The notes: generated from the sequence alone by a model not told the origin. DNA of 64,000 nucleotides from Malachius bipustulatus (GCA_910589415.1 OU342632.1:15627507-15691506); one strand, 5' to 3'. Counted from the stretch's first letter, positions 33,430 through 46,190 are shown. Translations and numbers: made by a program.

Positions 33430-34890
33430 TTGCAAAACGATTCACGAATCACATTCATATAAATTTATAGTCCTTATAGCGGATGGTTCCGGCCCGCACA
33501 CGTTAATCCTTTTTCTTTTTAAATGTTCCAAATATTACCCAAGACATTTTTGACCTAATTTTCATTAATCTTCAGATACAAGTTCTGCTTCTTGGCGATG
33601 GAATTCATTATTCTGGAATAGAAAGGGTCTAGATTAGAATCAGACAATACGAGAAAAATTGTAAAAAAACTTTCAGCTTTTCATGAATTTATTTTTGATT
33701 TAGGTACCTTTAAATTTTATACGATTTATTATTGTCGAATTTGAACTGGTGTGTACTGCAATGCAGATATACCTAGGTATGTAAAATATTCCCGGCATAT
33801 TAGAAACATCTCGATCTTAATTAAAACAAGTTATTTCAAATTGCTACTAATAAAAAAACTGATAATTTGAGCATCTTAATTTTTTTGCTCTTTAAAAATT
33901 TTATTTAATTTTTTATTTATTGAAGCGTTGTAATAAAATCTAAAACGACGGTGTAAATGATAGGCAATTCGCTCATTAATAAAACAATAAGTGCTTAATA
34001 TTCGTATTGATGATGTCCATCACTCAGGCTACCAAAGTGCCGTTATAATGGCACTTTATACAAGTTGTCAGCTTCTGATGGAGAGTTATATAGAGTTCTA
34101 AACAATTTCCTGGACATATTATGTCTTATTCATGTTATTATAATCTAATATGACATGCCATGATAACTTTTTGAAGGGGCTCAATAGTTCTTTTCTTGAA
34201 TAACTTTTCAGCAATTCATCAAAAAGATTTTGATTAAGGTACCTAAGAAATTGTCCCGATTGTCTACTTATATCATATCTATCAACACAAATTCAATAAT
34301 TTTCGTCTTTTTCGTGGTGCCGATATAAATCTTATAGATTTGTATATTTATATGAGAATTATTATTGGGTACCTACCTTATTAAACTCTTCTTTCGCAGA
34401 TATGGTACAAAAATAACTATTAACCTTTATTAACAGCTTTCTTCCTAAATAGGAATTTTAATAAATCTACTTATGGTGATCAGTTCTCTAGTTAAATGTA
34501 AGATTAAGGTTGTTGAGGTATGTGTACACCTCTTGTTACAGAGGTGAGATTTGTAGCTTGAAGGGAGCCGAATTAAATGACCATATTAAAGCGTCATTAA
34601 ATTATGGTGTAACTGCTTTATTTTTTATTGTGAAGTCAATGCACTTTAATAATATGTTCTGTCGCCTTATTATAATAACATTCTAGAGATTGTTCTTATG
34701 CACGATATCATTTATTGCATTTCTTACTGTACTACGCTGTAACATTACATTTAATATACATTTAATATACATCTAATTACACATGTTAATGTTAATAATA
34801 CAGCACGTAGGTACTTAGTTCAAAGTTGCCAACTAGCAAAATATTATCTTAGTAAAAGGTTTGCTATTTATTTTAGCTGCGTTTTCAAGG
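33430..34890. other. AT-rich stretch without recognised gene
   Basis: A small hairpin AGTGCCGTTATAATGGCACT occurs near 34036. Nothing else recognised. Confidence 0.4.
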
Positions 34891-34899
34891 ACAAAAATT

Positions 34900-35470
34900 T
34901 TTATTTTAAATTTCTGTTTTCAAATTTTCTTGTTCTATGAGTCAAAATACATCGCAGCTAGAAGATAGTGACTCTTATAACCTGAAAAACAAGCACTCTG
35001 TTTAAAAATATTTTCCACGAAAGTGTTTTTGTTCGGTGGGGGACATCGTTCCAGTCCTGCATCCCTCTTCCGTTGTGAAGAAGTGGAGACGACTTCGAAA
35101 TTTTAAATAAAAACCAATATTTTTTATAGTGAATTCGTATTCAGCTCAGCGAGCAAAACTCGCAAAACAAAAAAAATCGCTGACTACGAATTCGCAATAT
35201 AGAATAAGGATTGTTAGTTAAAATTTCAAAGTTACCGCCACTTCCTGGCTAGGGATGAGGAGCGCAGAGCGGTTATTGCGTTCAAACGATATCCCCCACC
35301 GATCGAAACCACTTTTGCGAAAAACATTTTTCCGCAGAGTGCTTACTTTTCGAGATATTTGAATATTTCAGAATATAAGAATCACCCCTATCTATGTTGT
35401 TTTGATCATTTTTGTCACAACAGAAATGACATGTTCAATTTAAGCATCCTTCCAACCATAAATTTAAATA
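34900..35470. repeat. Imperfect palindrome, about 570 bp
   Basis: Left landmarks AAGATAGTGACTCTTATAAC, CAAGCACTCTG, TTCGGTGGGGGACATCG and GAATTCGTATTCAGC are mirrored by GCTGACTACGAATTC, CGATATCCCCCACCGA, CAGAGTGCTT and AAGAATCACCCCTATCT. The centre is near 35160. It has no CAGGGTG tip and so belongs to a different family from the hairpins at 11, 21 and 31 kb. Confidence 0.8.
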
Positions 35471-35682
35471 ATTTTTTAGGTTAGTTTTTATATCAAAGTG
35501 ATGGCTTTTTTATTCAGTAAGAAGAGGCGGGGATTTTTAGGTTTTTTGGAAGCAATTCTAATGTCATAAAAAAGCTCTACTATGAACTGTTTCGAGAAAA
35601 CCTGCAGTGTTGACATGTTTTGTTGAGAGATGTTGAGAGAAACATTCATTTTTGACTTCGTCGTCTGGTTTATTGTAATTTT

Positions 35683-35898
35683 TGAACGTGAAATGAAAAC
35701 ATGTCGTATGTCATCAACAAGTTTTATAATAAATAAATAAATAGTAAATCAAATACTTGTTCAATTACGATAACCTTCGTGTATGAAATAGTTAACTTCA
35801 ACCTAAACACTTCAACCTAATGGCTTCAGAACTGTTGAAGACAGATTAGCGTTTCTGCGAATCTGTGACGTACATGTTGTTTTCATTTCACGTTCTGT
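35683..35898. repeat. Short inverted repeat pair
   Basis: GAACGTGAAATGAAAACATG near 35683 and CATGTTGTTTTCATTTCACG near 35874 are inverted copies about 150 bases apart. They may be the ends of a small element lying upstream of the mariner pseudogene. Confidence 0.65.
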
Positions 35899-36049
35899 CT
35901 AATACCTATTCATTATCTTTATTCCCCACTTAAATTGCCGATTCTTAGCGTTTTGTTTGCGGATCTCTCATCAACAAAATGCATTAATTTATCATGCATT
36001 TTGTTTATGGCATTGCCGTTGGAAATGCGTCAGAAGCTCGACGAATTTA

Positions 36050-36660
36050 TTCACGAACGTCTCTACCTACATCAAACTGGAAGTTGTCATAAAATAGTTT
36101 CTGGAAATGGGCGACCTCGCCTGCTTCTTCCGCAAATAGAAGAAGCTGTCGATGGTTTCAAGAAACAATTGCATAAATTCTTCGTTTTCTAGAACAAGTT
36201 ATTTTTTGGACATGCAAAGCAAATTTTTCTACCTCTCCTTAAATTCACAATTATTGTTAACTTTCATAATGATCATTAACACAAGGTCATCATCATCAAG
36301 ATTTTCCGTAAATGTTTGGGCAATTGTTTTTTATTCGGTTTTCATTGAATATACGGAAAATGGTTCTGTTATCCTTAATGGCAGCCGTATAAGCTTATTG
36401 TATCCTTCCTTATTTATCTTATTATTGGCTAATCGAAGAGTAAAGTTATTTTTTGGACGTGATTCGATCCAGTGATTGGAAGGGTGTTTTAGGAGATAAT
36501 AGGACCATATTTTTGCCATCAAGGCTAAGTGGTCAATCATTTTCTCGAAGAAGAGCTGCCAGAACTTTTAGAAGACATTCCGAATCAATAAAAAAAACGA
36601 AGAGTGGTTCATGTACGATGGTGCTCTTGTACATTTCACATTAGTTGCGGATCAATCCTT
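36050..36660 (+). pseudogene. Mariner-like transposase pseudogene
   Basis: The N-terminal part (about 36050-36165) reads HQTGSCHKIVSGNGRPRLLL then PQIEEAVDGF, the GRPR linker region before the catalytic domain. After an internal stretch with no match, 36500-36660 gives FLPSRLSGQSFLEEELPELL in two frames, then EEWFMYDGALVHFTLVA, the second catalytic aspartate region (usually WFMHDGAPxHF). The first aspartate block and the C-terminal WGxxK region were not found. The copy is frameshifted and deleted. It belongs to the same type as the fragment at 7396-7545. Confidence 0.8.
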
Positions 36661-36784
36661 AAATTAACAATACGAACTGCTGAAGAAGTAGAGGAGACCA
36701 CCAGGTCCTCGATCTCTCATCTTAATTTTTTTTATTCTCTTTAGTGGAGTCGCTTTAAAGGAGTTTAGTTTTCAGTACAACGGT

Positions 36785-37165
36785 TAGATTAGATTAGATT
36801 TGTGAGTGGGTCATTGTAACACCTCTAATGCGAACGAAGACCTATTGCTCTATTGTGGCTCAAATCTAGTCGTGGTACATTAACCCCATCAGGTCAGCCT
36901 CTTCGAGGAAGCTGATTGGTAATGTTTCCATGTCCTCCGGTGTGAGAAAGTTTCTCCCGAAGGTTTATAGCCTGGATTTTTCCAGAGCGAGATACTCGCA
37001 TAGGATGTGTTTTGCTGTTTCGTCATCCTCCAAGTACAGGTGGCATCCAGCGCTGATCACTACCCGCACCCGCCCATCGTGTGTATACGATGGTTCAGCT
37101 TGCAGTGGCCAGTATATAGGCATGCTTTCGAGTGGTCCAATCTTGGTAAGTTTTGCCTATACTGG
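36785..37165 (-). pseudogene. LINE 3' end with RNase H tail (Jockey/R1-like)
   Basis: The minus strand from about 37120 reads TGHCKLNHRIHTMG, then CHLYLEDDETAKHILCEYLA and FLTPEDMETLPISFLEEADL before the stop region. This is the C-terminus after the RNase H domain, with the usual E..E/DETA.H.LC.C spacing, although the first cysteines are altered. A 3' untranslated stretch follows to about 36785, ending AATCTAATCTAATCTAACC. The ending resembles a short tandem tail. A stop at LGRNF and frame changes show decay. Confidence 0.8.
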
Positions 37166-37702
37166 AGGACTTTCCTCTCAGCCCAGTTGCTTATATTGTT
37201 GTTTTGGCATTATTCGGTGCTATGCATACATTTATAGGCTTATTAGTACACCAGATAATGCTGTTACACCAATATTGTAGAAGAATTATGAAATCTGCAT
37301 CCTGCAATACGATGGTCAACATTACAGGCATTTTAGAACCTATTAGTCAGTCACTAAAACGTTCGTTGGAAGTGTGTATTATAATAGAAGGAGGCCATTT
37401 TAAACTATATCTGTTATAATTTATTATTTTATTGAAAATGCACATCTACTGCAGGAAAATCCCTATAACGTTCTGGGAGCGGTGCATGAGCGGAGATGTT
37501 GATTCGCGTTGGCTTTGAATTGTTGCAGGTTGTATTATTAGTCAGGAAACAAGAATATGCATGGATGGCGTTCCCGGGGTTAAAATTTTCCTGAGTTAAA
37601 AGGACCCCTCCATTCGGATTTCGGGCGGACGCTAATCCAGGGGCATATTCATGCAAGAGCAAGAATAATTTTTGTTGTTTTTATGACATTTCCTAATTTT
37701 TA
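37166..37702. other. Unassigned stretch
   Basis: Short open frames at 37153-37419 (plus) and 37429-37662 (minus) have no recognisable motif. Probably decayed transposon sequence. Confidence 0.35.
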
Positions 37703-38206
37703 TATTTTTTGTTTCATCATGTTGCCACTTTTATTCATGTTGTCAATCATAAAATGCAGTTTTTCTCGAAAACGGCTGAAATAAAAAAAATTACCAGTTC
37801 ATATATTACCTAGAAAGCATTGACGGTTTAAAATGTGCTTTCAATAATTACAATGCTATCTTTCCTAGTGTCATCGAAATTATGGCGAAAAAACCGTAAA
37901 AATTCCATATAATATGACAGATTAAAAAAAATCTATATGACAGAAATCTGACAAATTAAAACAAGTTTATTAGCGTTCAAAAAGTACCTCATCAGTACAA
38001 AAGTATGTACAAAAGTTAAGTTTTTTTTATCTATCTGAAATGTATCATGCATGATATTGTCAAAAAACTTATTATTTTTCTTTGACACACTGTATCCTGA
38101 AAATGGCGTAGGTATTTATTTATGGACCCATGTTATTATCAGCTTTTTTCTTAAGAATAAGCCAAGACCTTCCCTTTTCCGATACATGTTTTGAAACAAC
38201 CATTTT
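37703..38206. repeat. Dispersed repeat, copy 2 of 2
   Basis: Diverged relative of 6400-6912 in the same orientation. See that entry for the shared blocks. Confidence 0.6.
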
Positions 38207-39150
38207 TTTGAAAATGTATATGTTAAAAAAAATAGCTACATAAGAAATAGTTGTACGGCTTTTAGAGCACAAATTGCTTAAGCAATCAGTCTTATGGAAC
38301 AAGCTTGTCATGGAGGTAACAAAATATATTTTTTTTTAAACTGTCGAAAATCCTACATTTATACTCAAACACGAATAAGTGGGTAGGTACGACTGCTTTT
38401 TATATAAAAAAATATAAAGTAAGACTTTTACATTTAGAATGTAAAAGTAAGTACGGATATTAAATTACATCCAGAAGCAGATATACGAATATATTTTCAA
38501 TTTTATTAACTGATGCCCTGATTTCAGGACCTTTTTCTGGATATAAGACACTTTTACATATAGATGTGAAAGTTTTTTACGTTTTGTGTACAAAAACAGT
38601 ATTTTTCTGTCTATAAGATGCCATGTGAATTCGACATCTGGGTGATTGTATTGGCGTATCGAATGATCTTTGCTCCCTAAGCTCGCAAAAAATTCTATCT
38701 CGACTACAAAAGAAGCTTTTCGCAAAAAAATCCTTGTGTTGCTTAAAAATTAAAAATTCAAACATTTTACCTGAAATCTGACCTGCCTAATATTCAGAAA
38801 ACAATAATATTGTTATCTTTTACATTTTTTTTTACATTTACATTTTTTTAAATTCCGTTGGTATTATTCAGCTCTATCAACAGATATGCTAGAAGCTACG
38901 AAAATTAGCCAAGACAGGTATTTGAACACCTTCAGAAATTAACTTAAAAGAATGTAAACCAAAAAATTCTGCTGTAGGTATCTTCAAATAATATAATAAT
39001 TAATGATTTTTATTTAAAAAAAGACACAAATGCATGCATTATGCTTCTATTTATCATTAAAAATTTGTTTTTAAGTATTGTAATATTATAAAATTTATAG
39101 TTTTAGGTTTCCTGCCTCTAAGGATTAAACTACTATTAATTTACATATAG
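38207..39150. other. AT-rich stretch without recognised gene
   Basis: Two overlapping minus-strand open frames (38465-38725 and 38577-38765) lack recognisable motifs. Confidence 0.35.
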
Positions 39151-40285
39151 GCTGTCCCGAGGGCTATTGATTGTGTCCTAATAAACATGGCAATATGGAT
39201 CAAAAGAGAGTGGCATGAATCCTTCAAATGGTAACTTAGGATTAAAAAATCAAGGGGTCCTATTAAATTAGATGGAAATTTGAGACAGGTTTGAGACTGC
39301 ACCCCTTTCAGTTTTTTAATTATATCTCGAAAACCAAGCAAAATTCAGGTAATAATGGGAAATTTTTTGTAGGTAACGAGGTTTTACATCGGAAAAATTT
39401 ATTTAAAAAATTAAGAAAAAATTTATCTTGTCAAAAATATTCGGAAAAGCAATTTAAAAAGCAAAAAATCCATTGAAACCTTTCGTTTTATTCGCATATA
39501 AATTTTTTCTAAACAGAGATAGGTATTATAGGCATTGTTTCTCAGAAAAACTAGTAGATTAAATTACCTTCAAAATGGTGGGTTCAAAATAATTTTTGGA
39601 TAAAAACTGACTAAGATGTAGCCGCTCAAACGTGGACATATTTTTTGCTTGATATGGTTTTAGTTCTTTTTTTACAACAAAATTGAAAAATAAAAAATTG
39701 AATTCATATGAATTTTTCACACCCCTCCAAGATACTGTTTTAGATAATACTCATAACATTACGACGAGATATTTGCAGAAATAAGTGCGAAATTTATAAA
39801 TCAATCAGTCAATCACATAGTTTTAACGAAAATCTGCTGATGTCTACCGCAGCTGTAGACGAAACGTTCGGAGCAAATCTCACAACAGCCCGGAATCAAT
39901 TACGATTTCGAAATTTTATTTACTTTTTTCTGTGCCCCGAATAAAGTAATACACAAAAAATATGAAAAATAATAAAACATAATTTTTTGATTTTTTTCGA
40001 ATTATTTTCGAGAAAATAATTTTCTTCATTTTTTTTTAAATAAACTATTCCGATGTCAAGTCTCATTACCTGAAAAAAATCCCTATTAACTATACCTGAA
40101 TTTTGCTTCCTTTTCGAGATATATAATTAAAAAACTGAAAGGGGTGCATTTTCACCCATATCTCCAATTTTCAATAATTTTCACTGCTCTGTTTTTTCAT
40201 CCTTAATAACCATTTGAAAGATTCATGCAATAAAAACCCACTCTTTTGATCGTTCCTTTCTATAAAATATAATCAATACACTATT
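39151..40285. mobile_element. Large imperfect palindrome, about 1.1 kb
   Basis: The left side begins GGCTGTCCCGAGGGCTATTG, a decayed tip. Left GAATCCTTCAAATGGTAA, CACCCCTTTCAGTTTTTTAA and TTATATCTCGAAAA are mirrored on the right by TTCGAGATATATAATT, TTAAAAAACTGAAAGGGGTG and ACCATTTGAAAGATTCATG. The axis is near 39718. The right half of the centre contains the separate motif at 39825-39925. No coding capacity. Confidence 0.82.
39825..39925 (+). other. Hammerhead-like / Penelope-like motif, copy 1
   Basis: Contains GCTGATGTCTACCGCAGCTG, TAGACGAAACGTTC and then ACAGCCCGGAATCAATT. GTCTAC and GTAGAC can pair around the loop CGCAGCT, directly before GAAAC, as stem II of a hammerhead ribozyme would. 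CTGATG is followed by T where CTGATGA is needed, so this copy is probably inactive. A second copy is at 52505-52625. Confidence 0.5.
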
Positions 40286-40289
40286 AGCA

Positions 40290-41620
40290 AGCTTTATAAA
40301 TTAAAACAAAAAACAGTCATGCTTGAATAATTCGGTTTAACTATCAAAATTAATCCGCAAATGAACACCCTTATCATAGTGTAGTTGACAGGCTACCAAT
40401 TGTGAGCAAAAAATAATGAATCATATTAACCCTGCCTAAATGATAAATTTAGCTGAAGAAATTTCTGTCCATGTGGTCTCTTGTGTCCTATGTCTTTATT
40501 TGAACCCTTTACGAGGAAAGTTTAAAGGTGTCTGTCTAATCTACCCTTAGTAGATAAGCGAGTATGCCACCGTAATGCCTCCAGTATTATTATTATTATT
40601 AATATGTGAAAGTCTAGATTAGGGATAAAAGGGACGGACTAAAAGGACCGGAGCCTGCTCAAATATATGCGGTGGTGCGGCTTCGATTAATCTAACAATT
40701 TATATACAGTTTCTGAAAATTAAACAAGCAGATTTACTTCAAAACCATCCTGATTTAGGTAGATATCTATTATAGAGCAAGCGAAGAATAAGGATTCTGA
40801 AGTATTATTTAACATGAGTTTCATTATTACAGTTTGATTTTTAATTATAGTTTCCTTGAATGAAATTATAAATTAAATGAAATTATTTCCTTGGACTTTT
40901 TCTAAATGCCTTTGTCAAAGATATTTCGTAGCATTGTTAATGTGTTTTAGAATTTTAATGCGGAGAATCCTTGAGATAATCCTTATCAATTCTCGTAAGG
41001 GTAGGGTAATAAACAGCGTCATGTTTTAGGAATCCACGTCAAGGACCTTCCCAAGGATTATTCCAACTTAGTTATATTCAAAACTTTTATTAATCTAATT
41101 ATTTACATCAAATTAGTGGCTGACAATTATTATTATTATTGAACGTTTGAGATCAATGAAAATTTTCTTTACGTATGAAATAGTTAGAGCTTCCATCCAG
41201 ACATCTAAGCTTCTCTATTTCCGCCAAAAATGTGTTATTCTTATGTCATTAAACCCAACTATGACTATGTTTGGAGGACATTATACCCTACCCAGAAGGC
41301 GATATCGCTTAATTCTATCGGCATCATAATGGGGAAGCCCTTCTGAACTTGTAACTTTTATTAAGTTTCTAGTAACTAAACTATTCCTCGGTCTTTGTAA
41401 ACTTTATTTCTGCAAGTTTTACAGATTTTCTTTTTTTTATTCCGGAAACAAGTGAATTTTCAAGAAATTATACAAAACTAGCTATTTGGCTGGTCTACGA
41501 ATATTAACAATTATTTCTGAATCGAGCTAAGTTGCCATAAATGATAATAAAAAATTTCAGAAGTATACCGGGAGAGTAATTAGGAATGATCGCCGGAAAA
41601 TCTCAAAACTAAGCGTCATA
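40290..41620. other. AT-rich stretch without recognised gene
   Basis: Short (TAT)n runs near 40578-40597 and 41127-41140. No gene recognised. Confidence 0.4.
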
Positions 41621-41626
41621 CAACCT

Positions 41627-44054
41627 CAGGCAAAAATTATTTTTGAAGGATAGTAACCCTAAAAAAATCGTTGGAAGATAGTTTCAGACGAGGTTTCAGG
41701 CTTCTAAAATAACCGCTAGGGGGCCTTGACCCTTGACCAAATAAAAAATTGATACTTTCTCATTATTTTTCAAAAATATGGTATATTCAAAATATCAAGA
41801 GTGCAATGCCTAAATAACTTCGATTTTTTATTTCACAGTTTTTTCAACCACTCCATAAATGAAGTGGTGGGGAAACGTCAAAACTTTATTTAATCAAATG
41901 ACGATTATTCCGGTTAACCTGAACGCAAGTTAACAAGGTTAGTCTCGTTACAAAGAGTTTTCTTTACTCTGTAATTGAATTTTAAGAATTTTTCATTTTG
42001 TTATCACCGCAACCGCTAGAGGGCGTTATCTGACATGTTTGCAAATATCCCGCGGTTTTCTGAAAAAAATTAAACAAAATGATGTATTATTTTTGCATAA
42101 TGAAAAAAAAAGAATTGAATTATTATATTAAAGCTGTATATCTTTCGCCCAACTCTAGATATCCGCTAGCAAAGTTGACTTTATGAATTTTCCAAGTTTG
42201 GATCTCCCACGGATCAAATTGAAATCAACCCTCGCTTAAAATTGCTGAAATTCAAAAATGTTTATGACGATCAAAAGTCTCCATGGACGTAATATGAATA
42301 TGTGTACAGGACGATGAAAATTCTGCTATTTTTAATTTTTTCTGTGCACCATTGGTAACTTCGTTATTATTGGCGCTATGAAGTCGTTTCAATTCAATCA
42401 GCAAACGAGAACATTTTTTGTGGCTTATTGCAGTGAAAACAAAAAACAATTGAAAGCTGTTCACGTCATGAAATATTCTCAAAAACGTATTTTTTTAATA
42501 AGAACAAGTCCTGTAGGTATATTATTAGATTTCCACATTGTTTGAATTAAAATGGCTTTATACGGATTGCGTTTAATAATTAAAGTGAGTAGCTTATGAG
42601 TTAAAAACAAGTGAAAATTGACTTTTTTCGACTACAAAAAACCATTTACAAGAAAAACGGCTCAAGATATTGGAAAACGGCTTTCATGTGGCTATCTCAA
42701 CTTTCAGCGTCTGTATTGTGTAGTTGAAAGGTTTTTATAGGATTATGAAAAATCTTAAATAAAAAAATTAAATTAAGAATATTTTTAGAATGGGCGGCAT
42801 AGTTCGACGGATCAGAGTGCAAATTACTAGGCTGTGGAGGGTGCAACGACTGTGCGGGTTCGAATCCCAGTCTCGCCATGGTTGTTTGTGTCCGTCATTA
42901 TTTATAAATTTAAAATTTGTGTGTGGCTAAATGAGTTATTACTCTATAAGCCAAATTACTAGAGTTGGGTGACTATATGTCTTATTTAGTTAATATCGAT
43001 TTTCCCTCTTAAAAAAAAAAACAAGAATACCCTAGAATAGAACCTTGAAAGTTAAGATAGGGACATGTAAGCCGTTTCCATTATCTTGTGGCATTGTTGT
43101 AGATAACTTTTGGAAATCGAAAAACAACGATCTACACTTGTTTTTAACTCATCACCTACTCACTTTAATTATACGCAAAACCGTAGAAATTAATTTAATT
43201 CGATTTTATTTAGACAATATGTAAGTTTAATGATAAAGGTCTTGGGGCGAATCTTAGGGCTTATTCTCATTTAAAAAAATTACGTTTTTGGGAATATCTC
43301 ATGACGTAAACTTTCAATTCTTTTTCTATTTTCACACCGTAAGAAGCGATAAAAAAATTTCTGGTTTGCCAATTTAACCGACTTCATAGCTCCAATTATA
43401 CCGAAGTTACCAATTGTGAATGAAAAAAAGAATCTAAAAAAGGAGATTTTTCATCACCCATTAACTTCACGCCCATGGAGTCTTTCGATCGCCATAAACA
43501 GTTGAATAACATATTTGAATTTCAACAATTTAAGCCGAGGGATGATTTTCTTTTGATCCGTGCGGTGTCCAAACTCAACTGAAAATTCATAAAATCAACT
43601 TTGTTGGCAGATATCTACAGTTGGGCGAAACCGAGGGCGAAACTTATCCAGCTGCGGTTTTCAATAGCACCTTAACAATTTCATTATCTTTTTCACTATG
43701 TAAAAATAAAAACAAAATGAAAAAATGAATGCAATCGACAGAAGAAGGAAAACTCTTTGTAACGAGACTAACTTGTAACATTCAGTTGAGGTTAGCCGGA
43801 ATAATTGACATTTGAAAAACTAAAGTTCTGACGTTCCCCTATCACTTTATTTATGAAGTTATCAAAAAACTACAATTAGTTATTCAAGCATTATATTCAT
43901 GATATTTTGAATATACTCTAATTTTGAAAAATAATGAGTAAATTCGAATATTTGGTCGTGGTTGGTTACGCCCCCTAGAGATCATTTTAGAATCTCAAAA
44001 CTATTCTCCAACGAATTTTTAGGGCCACTTTCCTTAGAAAAAAATTACCTGTGG
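41627..44054. mobile_element. 2.4-kb palindrome interrupted by a SINE
   Basis: Landmarks pair across an axis near 42870. GTTAGTCTCGTTACAAAGAG (about 41939) pairs with CTCTTTGTAACGAGACTAAC (about 43753-43772); the CCATGGA region (42281) with CCATGGAGTC (43473); ATGAGTTAAAAACAAGTG (42597) with CACTTGTTTTTAACTC (to 43150). Outer ends are CAGGCAAAAATTATTTTT and AAAAAAATTACCTG. Inner arms carry the shared core AAGATAGGGACATGTAAGCC. It is the longest palindrome in the window. Arms are clearly diverged, so it is old. No coding capacity. Confidence 0.88.
42792..43021 (+). mobile_element. tRNA-derived SINE, copy 1
   Basis: The pol III B box GGTTCGAATCC is at 42857-42867. The A box region at 42800-42810 (TAGTTCGACGG) is degenerate. 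The body contains ATGGTTGTTTGTGTCCGT and ends TTTCCCTCTT followed by an A run. AGAAT precedes the element (42787-42791) and follows the A run (43024-43028), a possible short target duplication. It sits at the centre of the 2.4-kb palindrome. SINEs have no coding capacity and depend on a LINE. Confidence 0.85.
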
Positions 44055-44059
44055 CTTAA

Positions 44060-46190
44060 TAGCGAGTACGAGAAAAATGTTATCATTAATTTAATCACTG
44101 TTTGTAGTAGAGAAAAATTATGAGAATCATTCATATGAATAAATCTACCACAGTAACGGCTAGTAAACACACCTTTATTTTTTTTAGTCTCTAATAAAAT
44201 GACTATCATCGTAATCAATATGAAGAAAACAACGGAAAAGAGAGAGTAGGCAACTACGAGATAACTTTCTTCACGCTGCAAGATTAAAACATGAAAGTGG
44301 AAGTTCATGGAAGATGAATTCAACTTCAAAGGCTACCTACTACTGCATGAAAGATTTTTTCATTTTAAAATTTTATATTTCATTGTAAAAGACCTATCTA
44401 GCTAATAAAATAACAAAATCGAAAGAAACGACATCAAAAATATGTTAAAATTCTATTATGTATAGTAATTTAATTTTATAAATAAGCAGGTACCTATACA
44501 TTTTGTTTATCTCAAAGGCATAAAAGATCAGGGGAGTTACTCCGATGTTCTGGTCTATAAGTTCGTAGACGGTGTATGCAAGAAGGCTAGAAAAGACAGA
44601 CACACCTGCTTTTGTTTCAGAAACAAGAATCAGCGATTGTTTTACAAATAGCTGTAACGAAACCGTCCTGTCGAGAAATGACACATAGGTAAAGTGTCAT
44701 TGACATTGAAAATTAGCTTACTCAAGATGAGCTTTGCATTTTGTACCTCACAGCCAACTAGGTACTTCTTTGTACCGATAGCAGTATTTACTAATCGTTA
44801 ACAATAATAATTATTCCTCAAGATCCTGACCTAAGTAAAAATAATACGGTTCAACTTGTAGATAAGTCACGCGTTGTGCTTTAATTATGGATATTCTGCG
44901 AAAAGTAGAAAAAAATCATTTCTCAAAACAGACTGTTATAGTCGGTATTTATAATTTGAACGTAGATACAAAATGTTGCTTCTAATGTAAATTTAGAGTT
45001 CATCAAGTGTTATATAAAAAATTTTGCAACATAAACGCATTTTTAAATTTGCTTGATCATAAATAATATTCACACTCCAAAAATATGATACTGCAGCATT
45101 TTTAAACTAACTTGTGTATTTTTATTTCTGCCAATCATGACTGTTTGATTTCAGTGACTTTTTTCATGAACAGTTTTTTTTTACTTATTTTGAAATAAAA
45201 ATATTAGTGACTTGCTCCATGCTAAAAATATTACTCTTAAAAAATTTAAATGTGTCAAAAATTAAATGAATTTCTTAATAATTAAATTTTAAGAATATCT
45301 AAAGCATAATATTTTTTATAGATTAAACAAATAACTTTGCAATGGACGACATTATTACTAAATTGAAGTAAAATAATTATAAAGCTGCTTGTTTCCTTAT
45401 TCAAAAGATTAATTAAAAATTTATTAACTATTCGAAAATCGATACTATCTTCATCGCTATACGACAATCTCATCTTTATTTATAATTAAACATAATATCT
45501 GGTTGGTTGTATATTTTGTTGGTTGGTATCTTTTTGTCTCAATTTTCGATATCATTTATCCTACTTATTTCTGAAATAATAGGACTTTCATGGGCTGATT
45601 TGCAGAGGTGTTCATTTGTGGAAATAATTCTACAGGATAGTGGAAGTAATTTTGAAGACTTTTTCATCTAAGGAACACCCCCCTTGACACCCCCTCGGAG
45701 AGCTCTTACCTACTTTTCTTAACCATCACTTCTTCAAGTGCTTGTTTTAATTTACTTTCACTACTTATTTGTCCAGGCTAGTTCGATGGTTTAAGAAATA
45801 GAACCGTGAGAAGGTATTCATAAAACTTAATTATAGGTATCATTCAGGTAGTTACATTTACTAATTTATTATATTTAATTAATTGATTATTTAAGTAATG
45901 GATTGCGCTACCAACAAAATAGTTCAAATTCGGTTCTGAAGCCAAAAAGTCTTCTATTATCCACAACTTATCGCAACTGATTTGGGGACTTTGCCTTATT
46001 TTGAGGTATCAAATTTCACCGAATATGAAACGGCGGTATACATTTTTTTTAAACTAGTGACTTTTCTGTCACGCACTAAGGTGAGATAAATTGATTCAAC
46101 CAAAAAAAAAACAAATATAAATAGAACAGTAGCCAGACAAATGAATAAAGAGTTACAAACGAGGTTACATATGCTTGAAGAAAAATAATG
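44060..46190. other. AT-rich interval, no gene recognised
   Basis: Short minus-strand open frames at 44045, 44445, 45282 and 45996 have no recognisable motif. Nothing else seen. Confidence 0.4.
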
